A stretch of 64,000 bases of DNA from an uncultured Verrucomicrobiota bacterium (GCA_903939515.1 CAJAHH010000010.1:124001-188000); one strand, 5' to 3'. Positions 27,074 through 37,674 are shown, counted from the first letter of the stretch. Notes: a model not told the origin generated them from the sequence alone. Numbers and translations are program-made.

Positions 27074-28082
27074 AAAATCGGCGACTGCTGAGTTTGGATT
27101 GAGGTCCGTGGAGAAGTCCCTCGGCCCCCGGTTGAGATTCGATGAGACGGAGACCTTCGTCGGGCCCCAGCACGAGGGCCGCGGTGCTGAGCATGCCCGC
27201 CAGGGTGCAACTTGGGGCCAGCACGTGCACAGCCCGGCACCCGTTTTGGACTGGACGCCCTGTGCGCGGGTCGAGGATGTGTCCCCAGCGCTTGCCTGCT
27301 GCATTGAAGCCCCGATGGTAATCCCCCGAGGTGGCCACGGCCGCATCCCGGACAGCCAGACCACACCAAGCCTTTCCCGGCTGATCGGGGTCTTCGAGCC
27401 CGAGGTGCCAACCCGGGCGACCATCGGCTGGCAACCCCATCACCCGGATGTCGGCTCCGAAGTCCACCAAGGCCCCGGTCAGTCCGCACTGACGCGCCAA
27501 AAGGGCTACCTGATCCACCGCGTACTCCTTGCCCATGCCACCCAGATCCAAGCACATCCCTGGGTCACTCAATCTCACCGAACCCGGCTTGCGCTCCACC
27601 TTTCGCCAACCGACACACTGGCGAGCGGCTTCGATCTGTGGGTCGGTGGGAATTTGTGCCCGACGCCAATCCCACAATTGAATGAGAGGCAACGCGGTGG
27701 GATCAAACACACCGCGGGTCAAAAAATGCATCTCGTGGCACAGCGCCAAAATCCGGTCGATCTCCGGATCGGAAGCCACCGCGGCACCGCCGGCTGATGC
27801 GTTGAGAACAGAGATCCAACTATCGGTCAGGAATCGGGAATACTTGGCCTCAAAGGCCGCCAACCATCCCAATGCCTCGCCATCGAAACGGCGGATCGCC
27901 TCCGGCGAACCCACCGTAACCCACCGACACGTGGTACCGAGAGCCATGAAGTGCAATTCCCGACCGCCATCGGTTGGCGACTCCTGACACGACTCCCGAA
28001 TCCGGCGAAGGACCGCCGAAGCATTCCCCCGGACCACGGTCGCAGGCGCCGGTTCGCTGGATTGGACAGGGGCGCTCACCAT
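27054..28082 (-). CDS. apbE: FAD:protein FMN transferase (ApbE family)
   Basis: DLGGMGKEYAVDQVALLARQCGLTGALVDFGADIRVMG; AAVATSGDYHRGF; HILDPRTGRPVQNG. Confidence 0.93.
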   Translation of the reverse strand: MVSAPVQSSEPAPATVVRGNASAVLRRIRESCQESPTDGGRELHFMALGTTCRWVTVGSPEAIRRFDGEALGWLAAFEAKYSRFLTDSWISVLNASAGGAAVASDPEIDRILALCHEMHFLTRGVFDPTALPLIQLWDWRRAQIPTDPQIEAARQCVGWRKVERKPGSVRLSDPGMCLDLGGMGKEYAVDQVALLARQCGLTGALVDFGADIRVMGLPADGRPGWHLGLEDPDQPGKAWCGLAVRDAAVATSGDYHRGFNAAGKRWGHILDPRTGRPVQNGCRAVHVLAPSCTLAGMLSTAALVLGPDEGLRLIESQPGAEGLLHGPQSKLSSRRFYEHVAS

Positions 28083-29338
28083 TGGAAACCAATACCCATC
28101 GTGAAGACATTTGCCTGGGGGTAAGCCGACGACAAGGTCACGCCATCGAGGCCTTGCATGAGGTAGCGCTTGTAGGCCAGGTCCACAGAAACATGCTCAT
28201 GCACTTGCCAGTGAATGCCAACTCCCAGCGTCCACGTCTCGAGGTGGCTCAGGCGGTAATCCGCCGAATAATACTGGGGCCACGCGGGCACTGACAAAAC
28301 ACGCCCATCCCCGGGGAACCCGGGCTCCCCATCAAAAATCAGACTTCCATCGGACTGCAGGGCCGCGTTCACGCCGTTGGGATCCACCAACGTCCCGTTG
28401 AACACAGGCGCGTAGAAGTCGGCCGCTGACTGGACGTGGTAGCGCAGCATTGGGGAGATCACGAGTTTCTCTCCGACCTTCTGGTTCCACTGGACTGCCG
28501 CGGTGTTGGCCCAAATGCCCCAGTCGTCGTGGTGGAGGCGGTAGTTGGCGTCGACGCTGCCATTGAGCGCGCTCACGAAGTGGGTGATCCCGAGATACCC
28601 CACCTGCTTAATGCGTTGATTCGGGCGATTCTCACCGACTGATGCCGAGGGATCCGAGTTGTAGCCCTCGACCGGAAAGTCGTACTGGAAGTGAACCCCC
28701 TTGTACGGGTCCGTTAGATAGCCATCAGCCACGCCCACGGTCAAATTGGCCGTCAAGTACGTGTTGGGTCCCAGCAACTGGGTCACCCCCAAGAGACCGT
28801 CCCAAGTGTCCTTGTCTTTCCACAGCGTCTTATTGGCCAACCAGAAGCCGGTGACCTGGTCGAAATTGCGCGACAAACCCAGATTCAAAATCGTGTTCTT
28901 CTGGTTGAACTCGATGCTCTCATTCAGGGAAAGACCGATAGAGCGGTAATCACTCTCTTCGCTGTACGAAAGTTGGGGGCGCGTGATGAAGCGACCGGCG
29001 GTGAGGTCGAGTTCAACGGAGCCAGCACGACGGATGTCCTGGAAGTTCTGAAGCGGCAAACGATCGGTTCCTGGCGCGGCGGCCGCCCCGGTCGGGGTCG
29101 CTCCCGAGATGCCATCGTAAACGAAGTTTGCTTTTACCACCGCCTTGGCGTTCAAGGCCTGTTCGGCATAAACCGCGTGGGTCCGGATGTGGATCCGATC
29201 GTTGTCCTCGATATAGTCCTCGTAGCGGTAATCCACCCGGTTCTCAGCACGAGCACGGACCAAGGAAACGCAGTGCAGCAATAAGGCAGTCAGGACGGGG
29301 CTGATTCGGGCCATCAGGCACCGGGACCACGGAGGCAT
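28076..29338 (-). CDS. DUF3570 outer-membrane beta-barrel-like protein with ApbE-type flavinylation motif
   Basis: start MPPWSRCLMARISPVLTALLLHCVSLVRARA signal; ENRVDYRYEDYIEDNDRIHIRTHAVYAEQALN; DGISGATPTG; C-terminal MGIGFQW; overlaps apbE by 7 nt. Confidence 0.85.
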   Translation of the reverse strand: MPPWSRCLMARISPVLTALLLHCVSLVRARAENRVDYRYEDYIEDNDRIHIRTHAVYAEQALNAKAVVKANFVYDGISGATPTGAAAAPGTDRLPLQNFQDIRRAGSVELDLTAGRFITRPQLSYSEESDYRSIGLSLNESIEFNQKNTILNLGLSRNFDQVTGFWLANKTLWKDKDTWDGLLGVTQLLGPNTYLTANLTVGVADGYLTDPYKGVHFQYDFPVEGYNSDPSASVGENRPNQRIKQVGYLGITHFVSALNGSVDANYRLHHDDWGIWANTAAVQWNQKVGEKLVISPMLRYHVQSAADFYAPVFNGTLVDPNGVNAALQSDGSLIFDGEPGFPGDGRVLSVPAWPQYYSADYRLSHLETWTLGVGIHWQVHEHVSVDLAYKRYLMQGLDGVTLSSAYPQANVFTMGIGFQW

Positions 29339-29461
29339 GGGTTGGATCAGAAGGTTCAAAAGCAGGTCAGGCAATCCTTTAGACGCCTCAACTCCCGTGT
29401 AGATTTCACTGACATCGCAGCCTTTCAACCCCTCCACACCTCGTCCGGGGCAGAACCCAGG

Positions 29462-30325
29462 TCATCCGGAGATCGGACTTGGCAGTGGGGACGGCTGCAA
29501 GTCCGGGTTAGGCGCGGAGTTAGGCATCGGGATCGCTAAACGGTCCAATACTCGAGCGGCGGCAGCAAAACCGAAGGTGCCGGTCACCTGAGTGGCTGAG
29601 CCGAAGCCGGATTCACAGTTGAGCCGCAGGGGCATTTCGTTGTCCGAGGCGCGGGTCGCGCAAACTTGGCCGTCACGGTCCGGAAAGACCGGAGCCTCGG
29701 CCGAATGAACACAGTCGATGCGCAGTTTTTTAGCAGTTCTCGAAAACCCGTGCTTCTGGCGGAGGCGCTTGCGCACTTCACTCAACAACCGGTCGTGCGT
29801 CACGGTGGCCAAATCGGCGACTCGAACCGCGGTCGGATCACGGCGTCCGCCGGCCCCGCCGCACACCACCAACGGAATCCCGGCACCGTGACACAAGGCG
29901 ATCAACCGCACCTTGTTGGACATGGCGTCGATGGCATCCACTACGAAGTCCGGGCGGTCTTCGGAACCGAGACCGGTCTCCAGTCCCAACAGGCGCGACG
30001 CCGTATCGGCCGTGAAAAACTCCACCCGGCCTTCCACCCGAGCCTCTGGGGAAATGGCCCGAACCCGTTCCGCCATGACTTCCACCTTGGACCGTCCCAC
30101 CGTGGAATCCAGCGCATGCAACTGCCGGTTGATGTTGCTGACGCACACGTCGTCGAGATCGACCAAGGTGAGTCGACCTATCCCCGAACGGGCGAGCGCT
30201 TCTACCACCCAGGAGCCCACGCCGCCAATGCCGATCACTAGAACGTGCGCGGCGCGAAACCGGCTCAATGCGGCCGCCCCGTAAAGCCGTGCTATCCCTC
30301 CAAATCGGAAGTCAAAATCACTCAT
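29462..30325 (-). CDS. tcdA: tRNA threonylcarbamoyladenosine dehydratase
   Basis: MSDFDFRFGGIARLYG; VLVIGIGGVGSWVVEALARSGIGRLTLVDLDDVCVSNINRQLHA. Confidence 0.95.
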   Translation of the reverse strand: MSDFDFRFGGIARLYGAAALSRFRAAHVLVIGIGGVGSWVVEALARSGIGRLTLVDLDDVCVSNINRQLHALDSTVGRSKVEVMAERVRAISPEARVEGRVEFFTADTASRLLGLETGLGSEDRPDFVVDAIDAMSNKVRLIALCHGAGIPLVVCGGAGGRRDPTAVRVADLATVTHDRLLSEVRKRLRQKHGFSRTAKKLRIDCVHSAEAPVFPDRDGQVCATRASDNEMPLRLNCESGFGSATQVTGTFGFAAAARVLDRLAIPMPNSAPNPDLQPSPLPSPISG

Positions 30326-30569
30326 GATCGAAATGCCCCACTGGCAAAACATTCAGGTCAAGGCACCCCATCCGTCGATCCGGATCCCTCGGACCCCAGG
30401 GCTCTGCTCCCGAGCAAAGTACTCCAAGTTTCGGAGACGTTCATGAACCCGCTGGAGAGTGAGCCTTGCCGTGCGCACGAAGCAAATCAGGGAACTCCAA
30501 TGAGTTCCCTGATCGAAGCCGGATGCCCTAGGCCACCCGAAAGCCATACCGTTCAGAATCTGCGGAAAA

Positions 30570-31436
30570 TCAGAGTTCCTTCCAGTTGCGGTGACGGTAG
30601 TTGTTCCAAACCCAACGGAAGTCCGGGTTGTTGGGGCCACCACCACTCCAGTTGAAGCTGGAAATACCGACGGCGGAATCCTTAGCGGCCTTGATGGTTC
30701 TGGCTTCAATCCAGCGGTGCCCCTCGTAGTGGCCGTCCTGGAAGGAAAAGGTGCTGAAGTTGCCGTGGAAAATGGCGAAGGGATCGATCCACCCCTTGGA
30801 ATCCGTACTCAGCACCCAGGTGCCGAGGTTGGAATTACGGGGATCGGATTCTTCGATAAACACGAAGGACTGGGACGGGGAACTTACCTCGGAGGCCTTG
30901 AGGTACGGAGGCTGAGAGGCTTCCCATCCGAGAATGCCGTTCATGCCGTTGGCCTTGGAGTAACTGTCGTAGGCCCACCCGGCGCCCGGACGCCGCTTGG
31001 AACGGAGGTCTCCCGGGCAGTGATACGCTCCAAACGCCGAGCAGTACTCCCACATTGGGGAGTTGGTCATGCCCTTCTGAACCCGCCTGAGCGCTTCTTC
31101 GAGGGTAATGCCATTGGCGATGTCTGGCACCGGTCCCTGCCAATATCCGCCACCGGTGAGTGCCACCACAGCTCCCCCCTTGTTCCTCCAACCATCGGTC
31201 GGAGCCAAGGAGTCGTTGTTGTCCATCGAGTACATCTGCCAGGCCAGAACCAACTGCTTCTGGTTGCTCGCACAGGCGGCACCCGTGGCTTTGGATTTCG
31301 CCTTGGCCAAGGCCGGCAAGAGCATGCCGGCCAGAATCGCAATGATGGCGATGACGACGAGCAACTCGATCAAAGTGAAACCGGAATTGCTCGAACGACG
31401 TCGCGAAGTACTCGAAGGACACGAATCAAATTTCAT
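30570..31436 (-). CDS. prepilin-type N-terminal methylation / H-X9-DG pseudopilin-like protein
   Basis: [41 protein letters not shown] fits H-X9-DG. Confidence 0.93.
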   Translation of the reverse strand: MKFDSCPSSTSRRRSSNSGFTLIELLVVIAIIAILAGMLLPALAKAKSKATGAACASNQKQLVLAWQMYSMDNNDSLAPTDGWRNKGGAVVALTGGGYWQGPVPDIANGITLEEALRRVQKGMTNSPMWEYCSAFGAYHCPGDLRSKRRPGAGWAYDSYSKANGMNGILGWEASQPPYLKASEVSSPSQSFVFIEESDPRNSNLGTWVLSTDSKGWIDPFAIFHGNFSTFSFQDGHYEGHRWIEARTIKAAKDSAVGISSFNWSGGGPNNPDFRWVWNNYRHRNWKEL

Positions 31437-31812
31437 GAACAAGGATAAAGGATGTCTCGAAATCGTAGTCCCATTCTGAGCCAAACTCCAAGCTCATACG
31501 GCGCTCCTACAGAATGTTCAAATTCCGTCGGGAGGCCGACACAACCGCACCTGGCCTGAGCCTTAAATACTTCGCCGCCCGGTTCCGTAGGTGCGAATGA
31601 GACTGAGACGGGCAAGGCGTTTTCTCGAGATGGAATGGGGAGGGCAAGGTTTACTGAAATCTTGTGGGTAGCCCTCGCCTAATTTTTTAGGAAAAGAACC
31701 CACGCCTTTAGAAAGCCCAACGGTTCATGGCCAATATCCGTGAGAACACGCACACGCTCCCAGAAAGACATTGCGTTCGGCCTCCGGGTTTTGGGTCATT
31801 GGCGGGGTGACT

Positions 31813-33378
31813 ATGGTCGAACGCATCATGACCCTGATTGTTGGGCTGCTACTGGGTTTGGCGATCGGCTGGATCCTCAAAGGTCTGCGTCGGGAACCCT
31901 CGACGATGGCCGCCTCCGCCTTGGAGGAAGAACTGCGCCAGCAGGCCCTCCGGCGAGAGAGCGAGGCCAACGAGTGGCAGACCCGATCCGCCAACGCTCA
32001 GGCTGCGGCCGCCGCGGCAGAAGCCTCTCGGGACGGCGCGCGCCGGGAGGCGTCCCAAGCCATCGAGGCACATCGTGAAAAAGACACCGAGGCGAACTCA
32101 CTTCGCCTTGAATTGGCCCAGACCCAAAGTCGCCTGGCCACGGCCACCGCAGAAAGCGCTGCAGCCCGAGCCAGCATCCTTGAGCAGCAGCGGGTCCATG
32201 AAGAATCTGAGCGCAGCCTCAAAGAAACCCATGGGCAATGGGTGACGGAATTGCGGTCTTCGCAGGAGAAGTCGCTGACGGATCTTAAGCAAAGCTTTGC
32301 CGGACTGAGCGCGGAAGCGCTCAAGCAGAACGGACCAGAATTCCTGCGTCTGGCCAATGAGACGTTCACCCGCTTCCAGGAGTCGGCCAAGGGGGACTTG
32401 TCCTTGCGCGAACAGCGCATCGAGTCGCTGGTCAAACCGCTGGAGGATCAACTCAAGGCCTACCAGGCTCGGCTCCAGCAAAGCGATTCCCTTCAATCGA
32501 CCGCCCTCGGAGAAGTCCGACGGCAAGTCGAAGAGCTTTCGACCCACAGTCAGACCCTTTCCAGCGAGACCCACCGTCTCCGCGCAGTGCTCTCCTCTAA
32601 TCAAGCCCGGGGGCGGTGGGGTGAAGAAACCTTGCGCCGCGTCGTGGAGGCCTCCGGCATGAGTGCCCACTGCGATTTCGTGGAACAAGTGCGCGAGGGG
32701 GATTCTAAACCCGACCTCATTGTCCGACTGCCCGGCGAGCGGGTGATCATTGTGGATTCCAAGGTCCCGGATTTGGAGTTTCTCGCGGCCGTCGATTCGG
32801 AGGAAGAGGGACGGCGCAACGCCGCACTGGCCGAGCACGCCGCCAAGATGAAATCCACTATCAAGGCGTTGGCCGACCGAGATTATCCGGCTCAGTTCAA
32901 CAACGCGCTGGACCATGTGGTGCTCTTCGTCCCGGCGGAATCTCTCTTCAGCGCCGCACTCGAGGGCGATCGGGATCTCATTGTCTGGGCCGCCGAACGA
33001 CACATCCTCTTGGCCACTCCCGCTTCACTCATCGCCCTACTGCGGAGCGTTGCGGTGAGCTGGCAGGCGCATGAACAGTCTCAGAACGCCCAGCAAATCG
33101 CCGAGGCGGCGCAAACGCTTTACGAACGGGTCAACCGCTTCGTGGAGCATTTCGAGCGGATTCGCGACGGGTTAAGCAAGGCCACTAAGGCCTATGATGA
33201 CGCCGTGGGTAGCTACGAACGGATGGTCCGACCCAGTGGTGAACGCCTAGCCAGACTGGGCGGAGGCGTCGACAGCCGGACGCTCCCGGAGATCCAAACC
33301 CTCGATACCTCGCTGAGGCAGGCCCCAGAAAATCGGCTCCCCCTTGCACCGTCCAAGGAATTGGGCCCGACCGTGTGA
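31813..33378 (+). CDS. rmuC: DNA recombination protein RmuC
   Basis: coiled coil then RGRWGEETLRRVVEASGMSAHCDFVEQ...LPGERVIIVDSKVPD. Confidence 0.93.
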   Translation: MVERIMTLIVGLLLGLAIGWILKGLRREPSTMAASALEEELRQQALRRESEANEWQTRSANAQAAAAAAEASRDGARREASQAIEAHREKDTEANSLRLELAQTQSRLATATAESAAARASILEQQRVHEESERSLKETHGQWVTELRSSQEKSLTDLKQSFAGLSAEALKQNGPEFLRLANETFTRFQESAKGDLSLREQRIESLVKPLEDQLKAYQARLQQSDSLQSTALGEVRRQVEELSTHSQTLSSETHRLRAVLSSNQARGRWGEETLRRVVEASGMSAHCDFVEQVREGDSKPDLIVRLPGERVIIVDSKVPDLEFLAAVDSEEEGRRNAALAEHAAKMKSTIKALADRDYPAQFNNALDHVVLFVPAESLFSAALEGDRDLIVWAAERHILLATPASLIALLRSVAVSWQAHEQSQNAQQIAEAAQTLYERVNRFVEHFERIRDGLSKATKAYDDAVGSYERMVRPSGERLARLGGGVDSRTLPEIQTLDTSLRQAPENRLPLAPSKELGPTV

Positions 33379-33398
33379 GTGCTTGGGGTTGGCGCGAC

Positions 33399-34430
33399 TC
33401 AGACCGTCGGCAACCTCAGCTGCAAAGACAACAGTCCGAGGACAGCCTCTGTCTTCAGCAACCAGACCCGACGTGGCGGCAAGGGCTCTTGATCGGTCAA
33501 TCCCAATAGAGCAACAACCCCCAGAGTGCAGGCTCCGACAATCCATGTCCGCCGCCCGGTCCGAAACCGAGCGATGGCCTGAATGCGATGGACCAAGGAT
33601 CGTGGGGCCGCCGAGGGGTCTCCCTGCCACGCGACAGCGACTCGATCGGTTTCCAAGCCTGAGGCTCTCTCCAAGCACTTCAGAAGGACCTGCCCGTACA
33701 ACACTTTGCTGACACGGTCCGCCGACAATGCGTGAACGTCACACGCTTCTTCGCGATCTTCACGCCATCGCTGCAGAATCCAGCCCACCACCGGGTTGAA
33801 CCAATGCACGGTTCGCACCGTTTCCAGCAGCACGTTCAGCCAAAGGTCGCGACGACGGAGATGGGCTATCTCATGGAGAAATATCAGACGAATCTCCTTC
33901 TGGGAAAACTGCTCCCCTAGGTTGGGAGGCACCAGCAGGCACGGCTGGATTAATCCCGCCAGACACGGACCCCCCACTTCCTGGGATTGCCGGATGGGAA
34001 CCCGGCGCATGGATATCGGCTCTTCCCGGATGGCCTCATTCCAAAGGTCCACCAAACTCGATTGTGCGGACTGCGAGCGAGCGATCCTTTGTTGAAGCCG
34101 CGTCCAATCCGACATCACCCAAGCAACTCGGACGACCATGCCTGCGGCCCATGCCGCGAGGCACCAACGCCATCCGTCGATAGGAAAAGACCCAGCAGTA
34201 ATCGTTGGAAACAACGGAGCGGTGACATTAAAGAGGCTCACCGGAGAAGGGATTTCCCAGGGCCACACCAACCGCGCCAACACCAAACCGCTCAGGATTA
34301 ACCGCCAATCGGGTGAAAGGTGCCGCCGAAGCAACCGTCGCACTCCAAGCACGAAAATTCCCAGCACTGCCGCATTGGCGGAACCGCTTATCAAATCCCA
34401 CCCCAGATTACGAATAACCTCCGGACTCAT
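33399..34430 (-). CDS. M56/BlaR1-like membrane metallopeptidase
   Basis: LIFLHEIAHLRRRDLWLNVLLETVRTVHWFNPVVGWIL (HExxH). Confidence 0.9.
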   Translation of the reverse strand: MSPEVIRNLGWDLISGSANAAVLGIFVLGVRRLLRRHLSPDWRLILSGLVLARLVWPWEIPSPVSLFNVTAPLFPTITAGSFPIDGWRWCLAAWAAGMVVRVAWVMSDWTRLQQRIARSQSAQSSLVDLWNEAIREEPISMRRVPIRQSQEVGGPCLAGLIQPCLLVPPNLGEQFSQKEIRLIFLHEIAHLRRRDLWLNVLLETVRTVHWFNPVVGWILQRWREDREEACDVHALSADRVSKVLYGQVLLKCLERASGLETDRVAVAWQGDPSAAPRSLVHRIQAIARFRTGRRTWIVGACTLGVVALLGLTDQEPLPPRRVWLLKTEAVLGLLSLQLRLPTV

Positions 34431-34473
34431 GTCAGAACGTCTCTGACATAGCAGGTTGCTTGCCTAGCTTCGC

Positions 34474-34851
34474 TTACTCGGAGGTTTCGGATTCCAGAAT
34501 CCGACGCAACTCGCTGATCTGAGCCTTGGAGAGCTTTCGGCTCTCAACATAGTGAGCCATCATCCCGGGGAGGGATCCGCCAAAGACGCGGTCTAGAAAG
34601 GATCGTGTGGCTGCCGAGACGCACTCTGCTTCGGACACCTTTGCGCTGTAGTGATAAATCCGACCAATGGATTCGTAGCTCAAGGCGTCCTTGCGAACGA
34701 GTCGATTGAGCAAGGTCTTGGCGGTGACCGCCATCCAGGTGGGATCCTCCTTTTGGAGTTGGAAAATCACATCCGCGGAGGTCACCGGATGTCGTTTCCA
34801 GACAATCCGCATGATCTCCCATTCCGTCTCTGATATACGGGGTAAGGGCAT
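34474..34851 (-). CDS. BlaI/MecI/CopY-family transcriptional regulator
   Basis: MPLPRISETEWEIMRIVWKRHPVTSADVIFQLQKEDPTWMAVTAKTLLNRLVRKDALSYE; paired with M56 peptidase. Confidence 0.93.
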   Translation of the reverse strand: MPLPRISETEWEIMRIVWKRHPVTSADVIFQLQKEDPTWMAVTAKTLLNRLVRKDALSYESIGRIYHYSAKVSEAECVSAATRSFLDRVFGGSLPGMMAHYVESRKLSKAQISELRRILESETSE

Positions 34852-35014
34852 GACGTCTCCATCAAACGGTAACGAGGGGCTGAATGACCCATCGCTACTG
34901 CCGTGCCCAACCATTGTCAATCGGGGGTTCCCGATATTTCACCTAGAAGATCCAAGGCGGCCAGACGCTCTTAGAACTAGGGTGCAGATTACCCAAGAAA
35001 ACCTCCAAACCGAT

Positions 35015-35575
35015 TCAAACCGTCATGATTTCCTTCTCCTTGATCGCCAAATGCTGATCCACCTTGGCGATGAAGGAATCGGTTAATTTCTGAACATCGG
35101 CTTCAGCGGTCTTGATCGCGTCCTCCGAGACACCGCCGTCGTTCTTGGTCTTCTTCAACGCCTCGATCGCCTGACGGCGTTCATTGCGGACGGCAACGCG
35201 CCCTTCCTCAGCGATGCGCTTACAAATCTTAACGAACTCCTGACGGCGCTCAGAGCTCAAATCCGGCAGCACGATGCGAATGAAGCGACCCTGCGAAGCA
35301 GGATTGAGTCCCAGGCCTGAGGCTTGGATCCCCTTTTCGACGGCCTTCATGGTGGACTGGTCGAAGGGTTGTACCATCAGCATTCGGGCCTCGGGCGCCG
35401 TGATGGTGGCCAACTCCTTCAGTCGCATGTTGGAGCCGTAGGCTTCCACCATCACATTCTCAATGAGGGAGGGGGTCGCCTTGCCGGTGCGAACCCCGGA
35501 AAACTGGTTCAGGACGTGGTCTTCAGACTTCAGCATCCTCTCCTCGGTATCAAAGATCACTTCATCGATGGTCAT
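35015..35575 (-). CDS. frr: ribosome recycling factor
   Basis: SGVRTGKATPSLIENVMVEAYGS; QGRFIRIVLPDLSSERRQEFVKICKRIAEEGRVAVRNERR. Confidence 0.97.
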   Translation of the reverse strand: MTIDEVIFDTEERMLKSEDHVLNQFSGVRTGKATPSLIENVMVEAYGSNMRLKELATITAPEARMLMVQPFDQSTMKAVEKGIQASGLGLNPASQGRFIRIVLPDLSSERRQEFVKICKRIAEEGRVAVRNERRQAIEALKKTKNDGGVSEDAIKTAEADVQKLTDSFIAKVDQHLAIKEKEIMTV

Positions 35576-35627
35576 GGTGATTGTTTGTGGGTTTTGGTCG
35601 TTGTTGAAAATTGAGGCTCGGTGCTCT

Positions 35628-36377
35628 TCAGGCCACCACTTGGGTGCCCACCTTCTTGCCGAGCACCACATTGCGCAGATTGTGGGGTTTGAAGAAATCA
35701 AACACGACAATGGGCATCTTATTATCCATGCAAAGAGCGAAGGCAGAGGCGTCCATGACCTTCAATTGTTTCTCAAGGGCCGTGGTGTAGCTGACTTGAT
35801 CGTAGCGTTTTGCGTCGGCGTGCTTCTTGGGGTCTTTGTCGTAGATGCCATCGACCTTGGTGGCCTTCAACACCACTTCGGCTCCGATCTCATTGGCTCG
35901 CAACGCAGCAGCCGTATCGGTCGAAAAGTAAGGATTGCCGGTCCCTGCCGCGAAGATGACCACGCGACCCTTCTCTAGGTGACGCACGGCCCGGCGCCGA
36001 ATGAAGGGCTCGGCAATTTGAGTCATGTTGATGGCGCTTTGGACGCGGGTCGCAACGCCCTGCTTCTCGAGCGCGTCCTGGAGAGCCAAGGCGTTAATGA
36101 CCGTAGCCAGCATGCCCATGTAGTCACCCGTGGCCCGCTCAATACCCTTCTCGCTTCCCTGAAGGCCTCTAAAGATATTGCCGCCGCCGACCACGATCAC
36201 CACTTCGACACCCAGTTTCTGGACCTCGGCGACCTGGCAAGCCATGTCGTGCACGGCCTCCGGGTTGATGCCCTGTCCCTCGACGCCTCCGAGTGCCTCA
36301 CCGCTAAGTTTTAGGAGGATTCGGCGGTAACGCGGTTGTGATGCTACTGCAGGTTTCTTCATCGGCGCAGTGTTCAT
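35628..36377 (-). CDS. pyrH: uridylate kinase
   Basis: [43 protein letters not shown]. Confidence 0.98.
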   Translation of the reverse strand: MNTAPMKKPAVASQPRYRRILLKLSGEALGGVEGQGINPEAVHDMACQVAEVQKLGVEVVIVVGGGNIFRGLQGSEKGIERATGDYMGMLATVINALALQDALEKQGVATRVQSAINMTQIAEPFIRRRAVRHLEKGRVVIFAAGTGNPYFSTDTAAALRANEIGAEVVLKATKVDGIYDKDPKKHADAKRYDQVSYTTALEKQLKVMDASAFALCMDNKMPIVVFDFFKPHNLRNVVLGKKVGTQVVA

Positions 36378-36436
36378 ATCAGCCAGACGATCCCGTCGTC
36401 AACGAGGTGGCACCCCGGTCGGCGGTAATCCCCAGG

Positions 36437-37555
36437 TCAATTCTCTGATGAAACCCGCTCGAACCGTCGCCCTGGGAACTGACGAACTAGTCGTTTGAGC
36501 TCGAGGCTGAACAGGGCGACCTGAACCGCACTGGGAGGCAACCCCGACCCGCGGATAATTGGATCTACCTCCAAAGTTTCCCGGCCGAGAGCATCCCACA
36601 CGGCCTGCTCCGCCGCGTTCAGGGTGATGGACGGAAACTCCGGCTGCCCAGCTGAGACCTCAGGGCGATTGGATCCCGGGAATCGGTATTCAAACTCGCT
36701 GAGTATGTCCTCGATGCCCTCACAGAGCTTGGCTCCTTTCTTGATCAAATCATGACACCCCTTGCTGCGCGGGCTGTCGATCCGGCCCGGCACCGCGAAG
36801 ACCTGTCGACCGTAGTCATTGGCCAAATTAGCGGTAATTAGAGCTCCGCTGGACAAACTGGCCTCGACCACCACCGTGCCGAGGCTCATGCCAGCCACGA
36901 TCCGGTTTCGGGCAGGAAAGGTGCCGCGGTCGGCGGAACGTCCGAAGGGAAACTGGGTCACCAAGGCTCCGCGCTCGGCGATGCGTTCGAACAATTCGCC
37001 GTTCTCGGAGGGATAGACCCGATCAATTCCTGTACCCAACACGGCAATGGTTCGGCCATGGGCGCTCAAGGCGCCTTGATGGGCTGCTGTGTCGGCTCCG
37101 CGTGCCCCTCCGCTAATGACGCTGACCCCAGTGTAGGCCAGTTGGTAGCCCAACTTCCGAGCCACCTCCATGCCGTAGGAGGTCGTCAAACGAGATCCCA
37201 CGATCGCTACCCCTTGCATGTCTTCCGGGGTCAACTTCCCCTTCACATAGAGCACTGTAGGCGGATCATAGATTTGCTTGAGGAGCGCCGGATACTCAGG
37301 TTCGGTAAACCCCAGCACCGTCACCCCGGACTCCTGGATCCGGCGCAGTTCGCCTGCCAAATCCACCTCAGACTCCCAACGGGCGATGCTGGAGGCCATT
37401 GGACCACTGATGCCGGGCACCCGTTCCAACTCGCCCTGCGAGGCCCTGAGCACTGCCGTGGGATCGCCTCCAAAATAATCAAGCAAATGGCGGGTGCGAA
37501 TCGGGCCGACACCCGAGATAAGGTTCAGGGCCACAAGGGCCTCAATAGTTTCCAT
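36437..37555 (-). CDS. dprA: DNA-processing protein DprA
   Basis: VAIVGSRLTTSYG; VISGGARGADTAAHQGAL; FPARNRIVAGMS. Confidence 0.97.
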   Translation of the reverse strand: METIEALVALNLISGVGPIRTRHLLDYFGGDPTAVLRASQGELERVPGISGPMASSIARWESEVDLAGELRRIQESGVTVLGFTEPEYPALLKQIYDPPTVLYVKGKLTPEDMQGVAIVGSRLTTSYGMEVARKLGYQLAYTGVSVISGGARGADTAAHQGALSAHGRTIAVLGTGIDRVYPSENGELFERIAERGALVTQFPFGRSADRGTFPARNRIVAGMSLGTVVVEASLSSGALITANLANDYGRQVFAVPGRIDSPRSKGCHDLIKKGAKLCEGIEDILSEFEYRFPGSNRPEVSAGQPEFPSITLNAAEQAVWDALGRETLEVDPIIRGSGLPPSAVQVALFSLELKRLVRQFPGRRFERVSSEN

Positions 37556-37674
37556 TGGGAAGACACTTCAAGTTTCTCCCAGCTAATTCGTTGCACGGCT
37601 CCGCTTTCTTTCAGACTTGGTGCCCCTTTGCGCTTTCGCATGGGGCCGATCGCTTGTTCCATTCGGAACCGACG

